64,000 nucleotides of DNA from Paenibacillus sp. L3-i20 (GTDB taxonomy: Bacteria > Bacillota > Bacilli > Paenibacillales > Paenibacillaceae). The notes below the pieces were generated by a model, which saw nothing but the letters and a program-made list of their open reading frames with translations, was not told the origin of the DNA and searched no databases. Each line of letters starts with the position of its first letter. Position 1 is the stretch's first letter. Of this stretch, positions 59,601 through 64,000 are shown piece after piece. A program made the translations under genes and the position numbers. The stretch is from positions 682,001 through 746,000 of the forward strand of contig NZ_BQME02000002.1 of NCBI RefSeq assembly GCF_022180385.2, read 5' to 3'.

Positions 59601-60122
59601 ATTTATCTGATGTCCAATGCATTTGGCAATAAATTTTACACAAAGTACCCTGGTTATAACGATTATTTTGCAGCTAAAAATTTGCAGCCTCACAAAAAAA
59701 TGTTCACGGATGTTTATGTGTCAGATCAAGTGCTGAAATTTACAGCTTATACAGCAGCAATAGCAGATGAAGGATCGGGTAACAACGGGGTAAGGGCTTA
59801 TGATCAATATGGGATAAAAAGAACTGACGTTAAGCCATCGGTCGTAACAAATGCTAGTGTTGTAAGAAGTGGCAACAAAGCCTTTATTACTTGGAGCCCC
59901 CCTGCAGGGAGTCCAGAACCTGTTAGAGGTTTTAGAATATATGAGAAAAACGATAAGGTATCCACACACTGGAGTGAATATATTCAGGTTGTGGCAGGAA
60001 GAACGCAGTACAGCTTTACGGTAAACAATATTAATTCGACTACGAATTACAATTTCATTATCAAAGCCGTAGGTACGAGACTCAATTCCAATCCTGTGGA
60101 GGTCAGCATAGTAGGGAGCTAG
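56640..60122 (+). CDS. large secreted metallophosphoesterase (purple acid phosphatase-like) with duplicated N-terminal modules
   Basis: Encodes 1160 residues, with AGAGAGGTAA before ATG 56640. Signal peptide to ASA (about 36). Two copies of a ~180-residue beta module (EVIAGWNFSSAGTQGVIPAS and PIVLAEWIFANGGSNGSFPA), each followed by a Big_5/SbsA-like Ig domain ending NGK(S/T)YTVTVPKELV or NGKTYTVSVPKELI. Then comes a phosphatase N-domain and the phosphoesterase core at about 745-960. Metal ligands are D750, D784 (NAGDLVDNG), H818 in GGHE, H911 (AVHKGPYG) and H952/H954 (AHDH). The usual GNH Asn is Gly817. A C-terminal FN3 domain closes it. Confidence 0.88.
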   Translation: MNIKKNVKRRFSYALSVLLVLILLPFNVIGGASANEQPAEIGITSVPEVIAGWNFSSAGTQGVIPASSGVNQQSSTIRAVGGPYFEALVSTDNSIKYQGWDNGANTKYWLATLSTKDYENITLSSQQTSTGSGPRDFKVQISTDNQSWSDVPGGGLTLITSNFNCTTCKLQDTVLQANNQNMLYIRWLVTSTQATNSSNAAVGPFGSSLLKDVTVKGTRIDGGTQIPTNEVTKTPIANAVGQSEDALVSVKFNKGISLNTGYNPTIIDNTGGTLPGITTTVSNDTLIINHPNFMNGKSYTVTVPKELVSGVDGVNLTNDITWNFTIRNGTAEPIVLAEWIFANGGSNGSFPATNGLNKLASTFTNVGGVFEAYDSVNKAISYQGWNGSGSKYWVATVPTAGYENITLSSIQNSSGTGPRDFKVQVSTNNQTWQDVPNTNLKMAISNFDCAGNTCKLTNVPIPNGANQNMLYVRWLVNSNVNTKGEVGAIGSYGSSRIKDIRIMGSLISGTHPGTPTIDEALHPANGSVNVSASSPVTVKFNKPVSIVQGYSPTIKDSNNNPLSNITTEIINNNTLKINHPNFVNGKTYTVSVPKELIKGQDQLPLIRNVAWSFTVQSTSTTPVIPKLINMTFNGDPKTSLALAWYTDVMTDTVVQVVLASAVQGGVFPEVGATTFQGSSEKIGTYVIKGDRATQRKTNYYAHKAIANNLTPGTAYKYRVGNGSSNSWSQIGSFTTDTAVNQPYHFIAGSDSQASSRSGFEPWADTFRKAKTQIGDPKFIINAGDLVDNGDLEEQWQWMLGLAQNELTTVPIVPVLGGHEVEDYTGDETTPNNNFYNHFNLPKQVVAGTDEGSAYSFEYGDALYIVFNSQYEGGLASDGTVRWVDPQYLDQVKWMRNVVAKSDKKWKFVAVHKGPYGAGDNSGKYEDERVQFYKKHLVPAFDEMGIDMVFEAHDHMYMRSFQMYNDLVVPASQITIDSEGNAVNPKGTIYLMSNAFGNKFYTKYPGYNDYFAAKNLQPHKKMFTDVYVSDQVLKFTAYTAAIADEGSGNNGVRAYDQYGIKRTDVKPSVVTNASVVRSGNKAFITWSPPAGSPEPVRGFRIYEKNDKVSTHWSEYIQVVAGRTQYSFTVNNINSTTNYNFIIKAVGTRLNSNPVEVSIVGS

Positions 60123-60164
60123 TAATCCCAATTGCCAATTTAGTAAGTAGAAGTTAATCTGTGA

Positions 60165-60224
60165 AATCCTCTTTCACACTATCTGTATATAAATTACAGG
60201 TAGTGCTGAGGGAGGATTTTTTTT
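60165..60224 (+). terminator. terminator of the metallophosphoesterase gene
   Basis: AATCCTC ... CACTATCTGT / ACAGGTAGTG ... GAGGATT imperfect stem followed by eight T residues. The next ~260 bases show no gene. Confidence 0.8.
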
Positions 60225-60501
60225 CTGTTTCGTATAGACAAAATTAATCCCTGTAATAATGGATGCGAGCGATTACACTTTCTAACGAAAGCACATTTAT
60301 TTGTGAAATTTATCTGCTTAAAATGGATAATAGATAACGTTCTATAGGCATGCCAACGTAATACGATAATGTAACAAACCAAATAATTTTTTATTGAAGT
60401 AACTATGAAACCGGGCGAATTTTCCGTAAGTTTAACTGTAAAAACATTAACAAATATTGATCCATCAAGATTTTCACAAGTGAACTACGTAATAAAATAG
60501 A

Positions 60502-60538
60502 TTTACAAAACTTACTAACTCGTGTATAGTTGTATACA
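60502..60538 (+). promoter_or_regulatory. promoter with overlapping GntR operator
   Basis: TTTACA, a 17-base spacer, then TATAGT (60525-60530). The perfect dyad TGTATA gttg TATACA (60523-60538) covers the -10 element, so binding of the following GntR/YtrA-type repressor would block transcription. Confidence 0.7.
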
Positions 60539-60590
60539 TGAGTAACCAACCAATCAACAAAAAGGACATAAGAAGAAAAGGCGGTCAATG

Positions 60591-60959
60591 ATGAAAACGA
60601 CATTGGATGAATCTCAGCCGATTTTTCAGCAGATTGCCCAAATGATCATGGACGAAATTGTAGAAGGCCAATTAAAGGAGGAGGAACAAGTCCCTTCCGA
60701 AAATGAATTATCACGCTTCTACAACATTAACCGGGCAACTGTCCGCAAAGGTCTCCAAGATTTGTTGGATAACGGCATAATTTATAAACAACGCGGAATT
60801 GGCATGTTTGTCATGAAAGGAGCAATGCATCAATTGTTAAAGGAACGACAGAAGAGCTATCGCGAAGCATTTATTCTGCCTCTATTAGTAGAAGCGAAGA
60901 GAATCGGATTAAGCAAGCAAGACGTTATACTGCTCATTCAAGAGGAGGAAAAAGTATGA
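60591..60959 (+). CDS. GntR-family regulator, YtrA subfamily
   Basis: A 122-residue repressor with a winged helix (PIFQQIAQMIMDEIVEGQLK ... ENELSRFYNINRATVRKGLQ) and only a short helical C-terminal tail for dimerisation, the mark of the YtrA group. Start at 60591 is favoured by AAAAGGCGG spacing (ATG 60588 is the alternative). It overlaps the ATPase gene by four bases (ATGA), and its operator is visible over the promoter. Confidence 0.92.
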   Translation: MKTTLDESQPIFQQIAQMIMDEIVEGQLKEEEQVPSENELSRFYNINRATVRKGLQDLLDNGIIYKQRGIGMFVMKGAMHQLLKERQKSYREAFILPLLVEAKRIGLSKQDVILLIQEEEKV

Positions 60960-61828
60960 TTAGTGTGAACGAAGCAACTTACTCGTATGAAAACGTTTCT
61001 GTTCTTCAAAAAATCTCATTCGAGGAAAATGAGCCGGTCATCGCGGGACTTTGGGGGAGAAATGGTGCGGGCAAAACAACGCTGATGAGGCTGCTTGCTG
61101 GTCATCAGCAGCCAGATCACGGAACTATTCATATTTCAGGTATGGTACCTTATGGAAACTCTGAAGCTATGAAGCACATCTGTTATATGCAGGAGGATCA
61201 TCCTTTCAGCTCGATATGGACAGTTAATGATGCGCTGCGTTTTGGTCGATATTTTAATGTCAATTGGGATCAAAATACGGCAGACAGTCTCGTTAGTACG
61301 TTCAATTTGGATGGCAAAAAGAAAATAACCAGGCTCTCGAAAGGGATGAAATCCGCACTCCAATTTATTGTGGGACTCTCTAGTCGAGCAAGTGTGACTA
61401 TATTTGATGAGCCAACAAATGGTTTGGATGCAGCAATGAGGAAACAGATGTATAAATCTTTACGAGAAAGCCATGAGGAGATGCCACGTCTCATTCTAAT
61501 TTCTACACATCATATTGAGGAAGTGCAGCCTCTCTGTGAATCATTGATAGTGATGCACGAAGGAAAGTTGTTGCTTCATCAACCTATGGATGAGGTCCGA
61601 GAAAATGGAATATGGCTGGCTGGAGAAAAAAATACGATCGTAGACATTATTAAAGGTCATAACATACTTGAGCAAACTACTATGGGCTTTAAGATGAGAG
61701 TAATGATTGATGCTCCTTATTCGAAGCAGTGGAAAGATCATGCACATACTCATGGTTTGTCTATTGAAAAAGCGGATGTTCAAGACTATTTACTGAACCT
61801 TACTGAGAAGAAGGAGGTAATAGCATGA
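60956..61828 (+). CDS. ABC transporter ATP-binding protein (YtrB-like)
   Basis: Encodes 290 residues. Walker A GLWGRNGAGKTT, signature region TRLSKGMKSALQ, Walker B SVTIFDEPTNGLD and the His switch (STHHIEEVQPL) are all present. The LSxGM form of the signature and the C-terminal extension are typical of YtrB/CcmA-like subunits in YtrA-controlled exporters that respond to cell-wall antibiotics. Translationally coupled to both neighbours by ATGA overlaps. Confidence 0.93.
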   Translation: MISVNEATYSYENVSVLQKISFEENEPVIAGLWGRNGAGKTTLMRLLAGHQQPDHGTIHISGMVPYGNSEAMKHICYMQEDHPFSSIWTVNDALRFGRYFNVNWDQNTADSLVSTFNLDGKKKITRLSKGMKSALQFIVGLSSRASVTIFDEPTNGLDAAMRKQMYKSLRESHEEMPRLILISTHHIEEVQPLCESLIVMHEGKLLLHQPMDEVRENGIWLAGEKNTIVDIIKGHNILEQTTMGFKMRVMIDAPYSKQWKDHAHTHGLSIEKADVQDYLLNLTEKKEVIA

Positions 61829-62538
61829 TTTCAACGAATGGTGTATTTCGGTTGGTGTACGAAGATGCAAGTTGGTATTTTGGAAAACAGATGCTGTTGT
61901 TTATTACCATCCCTTTGACATTTGTATGGATTATTCTCGGTTTTTTATTTGAACTCGATCACAAGACGATAGCTGCGATATCGGGACCGGCCTATTTTTT
62001 TGTCGCCGGATTTGGGTTGTTTGGATTCAAACCGCTTTTTGCACTTTCGATTGCAATGGGAAGTACACGAATACAATTTCTGAAAAAGTATCTCAGCGTT
62101 AGTGTGGCTGCAGTCACTCTCAGTATATTATGCTTGAATGTCTGTCAATTTGCGCTCGTGATGATTTATAAATGGAATAATGTCGAAGCAAAAATTTTGC
62201 ATCCTGCGAGCTTGCTTCTAAATGAGTATCAATTCTTCCCGTATTTGTGGGTAGACTTGATGGTAGGCATTGCTTTATTCGGATTTACTTTTCTCTTCTA
62301 TGCAATCTTCTATCGGGTGGGATTCACACGCAGCTTGATAACGCTAATGATTGTTACTATTGCAGGATTATTCCTCTATTACGGAAATATTCTGACAACT
62401 ATCTTTAATTGGTTGTGGAACATAGAAATGAATGCATTGGCGAATGCTACTATATTAGGACTATTGAGTCTAGGTGCATTATTTGCCACATATCCGATGC
62501 TGCGTAATGCACCATTGCATCCCAAGCCGAAGAGGTAA
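61825..62538 (+). CDS. ABC transporter membrane subunit
   Basis: A 237-residue protein with six hydrophobic segments and no soluble domain. It overlaps the ATPase gene by four bases. Little sequence signature, as is usual for permeases of the Ytr type. With the ATPase it should form a small exporter or sensor complex in the membrane. Substrate unknown. Confidence 0.85.
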   Translation: MISTNGVFRLVYEDASWYFGKQMLLFITIPLTFVWIILGFLFELDHKTIAAISGPAYFFVAGFGLFGFKPLFALSIAMGSTRIQFLKKYLSVSVAAVTLSILCLNVCQFALVMIYKWNNVEAKILHPASLLLNEYQFFPYLWVDLMVGIALFGFTFLFYAIFYRVGFTRSLITLMIVTIAGLFLYYGNILTTIFNWLWNIEMNALANATILGLLSLGALFATYPMLRNAPLHPKPKR

Positions 62539-62669
62539 ATAGCGTAGCTCTGCTGGTTTCATGCCTAAATGGGCTAGGACAGGATGTTGCTAATTCATGA
62601 TTGTGATAAAAGGTCTGTATGAAAAATTTCATCCCCCTAGAATGGAGATATATTTGCTTGTAAGAACTG

Positions 62670-62704
62670 GAGCAGCAAGAAGGAACCTTTCTTGCTGCTC
62701 TTTG
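62670..62704 (+). terminator. terminator of the GntR/ABC operon
   Basis: GAGCAGCAAGAA / TTCTTGCTGCTC perfect 12-bp stem followed by TTTG. Confidence 0.85.
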
Positions 62705-62850
62705 TATTCCCTTACGAAAGGATGATAGTAAATGCCCTTTTCAAAATGATACCGTCTGGAAGTTGTTGCGCGAGCTGAATCTGCTTAAAGTTTCAATAAT
62801 TATTGCACTGTTAGTTAACGAAGGTGCAGACTTGTTATGACTACCATTAA

Positions 62851-64000
62851 CTAAGCTTGCAAAATACGGGGCAATACGGCAAGAAGCTGATCCATCGTCA
62901 TCGGATCATCAAAATTCCATTTTGCTTCAGTGACATAAGCTTGGCCTCTTCCAAGCGATTTCCAAAATGGGCTGTTGATGATTCGGGCAGCTTCCTGCTT
63001 TGAGCGAGGAAATTCATCTACGAGCAGAAAATGGGCATCTGCCATGTATTCACTAATGTGCTCGATATCAATTCCCCGAAAAGGCAACTTGATATCTATC
63101 ATTTCCTTAACCTTTATTGAAGGCTGATAGGCTAATGGATGATATATGGTTAAGCCAAATCCCTTCATGCCCATCACATAAAGAGAACCTTCGGCAAGAG
63201 CAAATATAGTAGCTGTTTGTCGCCCGACCGTATTAGCTGAAATTAGTGTCCACATGTCTTCCGCTTTTTGTTTGTGCTGATCAATCCACACTTGTGCTTG
63301 CTCCTGTTTATCAAAAATATCAGCAACTTTAAGCAGTCTGGAGTAGGTCGGTTCATAACGATCTATCAGTATAGTAGGCGCTATTTGAGACAATTGTTCG
63401 ACCCATTCCTGCCTAAATCCGCTGTAAATGATGATATCAGGGTTTAGTGATCTTACCTTCCCCGGCTCACCCAATAAGCCGATATCTTCGATATCCTTTA
63501 GTTCATCTCGGTAGATCACTCGTTTTCCTATGATATTTATATCTGCTCCGATTGGCTTTATCCCGAGCGACATAATGTCGCCTAGCGCATAACCAACTGT
63601 CACCACTCGCTCATAGCGATTTTTTACGGCTGAAGATGGGGATTTAATTGTTCGCATAGATTCAGCATACTGTCTGGGTGTAATGCCAATCGTTTGGCGA
63701 AACTTGCGTGCAAAGTAGCTTTCTTCTCTAAAGCCTACTTGATGAGCAATCTGCCGCAACGTATCCTCCGTTTCCATAAGCAGTTCTTTGGCTCGCTTGA
63801 GCCGGATGTTCATCAAATAATCGAGAGGTTTCTTACCAGTAAGTGTTTGAAATAGAGAACTATACTGCCAGCGTCCAACTCCAGACATTTTATATAATTG
63901 CTCCACAGTAATGTCCTCGTAGTAGTACTGATCAATATAGCCAATGGTTTGTTCAACGGCAGATTTATTATCGAAATCGCCATCGGATCGTTGAATACTG
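62851..64000 (-). CDS. AraC regulator fused to a siderophore-binding-type domain (Btr-like), 5' end missing
   Basis: The frame is open to the right edge, so the true start and any N-terminal part lie outside the window; at least 382 residues are visible. An AraC double HTH comes first (ITVEQLYKMSGVGRWQYSSL ... EESYFARKFRQTIGITPRQY). A type III periplasmic-binding domain follows, starting VVTVGYALGDIMSLGIKPIG with the family pattern SLNPDIIIYSGFRQEWVEQL. Bacillus Btr has this layout and activates iron-siderophore uptake when it binds its ligand. Without a signal peptide it should work in the cytosol. An iron-uptake operon beyond the edge is expected (inference). Confidence 0.9.
   Translation of the reverse strand, partial: SIQRSDGDFDNKSAVEQTIGYIDQYYYEDITVEQLYKMSGVGRWQYSSLFQTLTGKKPLDYLMNIRLKRAKELLMETEDTLRQIAHQVGFREESYFARKFRQTIGITPRQYAESMRTIKSPSSAVKNRYERVVTVGYALGDIMSLGIKPIGADINIIGKRVIYRDELKDIEDIGLLGEPGKVRSLNPDIIIYSGFRQEWVEQLSQIAPTILIDRYEPTYSRLLKVADIFDKQEQAQVWIDQHKQKAEDMWTLISANTVGRQTATIFALAEGSLYVMGMKGFGLTIYHPLAYQPSIKVKEMIDIKLPFRGIDIEHISEYMADAHFLLVDEFPRSKQEAARIINSPFWKSLGRGQAYVTEAKWNFDDPMTMDQLLAVLPRILQA

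Overview
The window reads as chromosome of a low-GC, endospore-forming Firmicute, most likely Paenibacillus or a close relative. This is inferred from the mix of families: a YheC/YheD-type spore coat ATP-grasp protein, collagen-like (G-x-T)n exosporium-type proteins, AraC regulators including one fused to a siderophore-binding-type domain, sugar ABC permeases without their own ATPase, and strong AGGAGG ribosome binding sites with frequent TTG/GTG starts. I see no rRNA, tRNA, CRISPR array, prophage or complete insertion sequence.

Layout. 0-10.6 kb: a LysR regulator, metE behind TATAG-type operator half-sites, small unknown proteins, a lipase-like hydrolase, a GNAT acetyltransferase, trhO, an M29 aminopeptidase and an AraC/LysE pair. 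10.7-10.9 kb: a decayed IS3-family transposase. 11-15.4 kb: a four-gene operon of two MalF/MalG-type permeases, an RND/HlyD-type adaptor and a solute-binding lipoprotein. 15.4-20.3 kb: a divergent MocR regulator and aldo/keto reductase, an orphan DppB/DppC-like permease pair, and the second copy of a ~290-bp dispersed repeat whose first copy lies at 1.1 kb. 20.3-27.5 kb: a secreted BSP-family metallopeptidase with two discoidin domains, then two collagen-like surface proteins, one with ~370 G-x-T triplets. 27.5-31.2 kb: an MFS remnant, a 794-residue protein joining an unassigned class I isoprenoid-synthase-like half to a prenyl diphosphate synthase half, and a CBS protein. 31.3-35 kb: a secreted FN3 protein, a chitin-type AA10 LPMO, and the YheC-like protein. 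35-44 kb: small regulators and enzymes (CopD-like, SDR, Lrp, Crp/Fnr, mercury-type MerR with a thioredoxin-like partner, MFS, ArsR/AHSA1/VOC), plus a HAD hydrolase gene broken by an 88-bp internal inversion. 44.4 kb: a remnant of another surface protein. 45-52 kb: MerR/GyrI regulator, serine hydrolase, mqo, DUF3221 lipoprotein, MarR and a luciferase-like oxidoreductase. 52.7-60.1 kb: large secreted proteins, namely a helveticin J-like protein, a copper amine oxidase N-domain/DUF5050-like protein and a 1160-residue metallophosphoesterase. 60.5-64 kb: a YtrA-type GntR/ABC operon and a Btr-like AraC-binding-protein fusion running off the right edge.

The strongest leads are the two-domain isoprenoid enzyme, the exactly reversible inversion in the HAD gene, the pair of collagen-like proteins whose shared beta domain sits at opposite ends, the helveticin J-like protein, the permease/adaptor operon without an ATPase, and the dispersed repeat whose terminal hairpin shows compensatory changes between copies. 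Start sites were chosen from ribosome binding site spacing where that decided the matter. Family names come from recognising motifs by eye; no database search was run.
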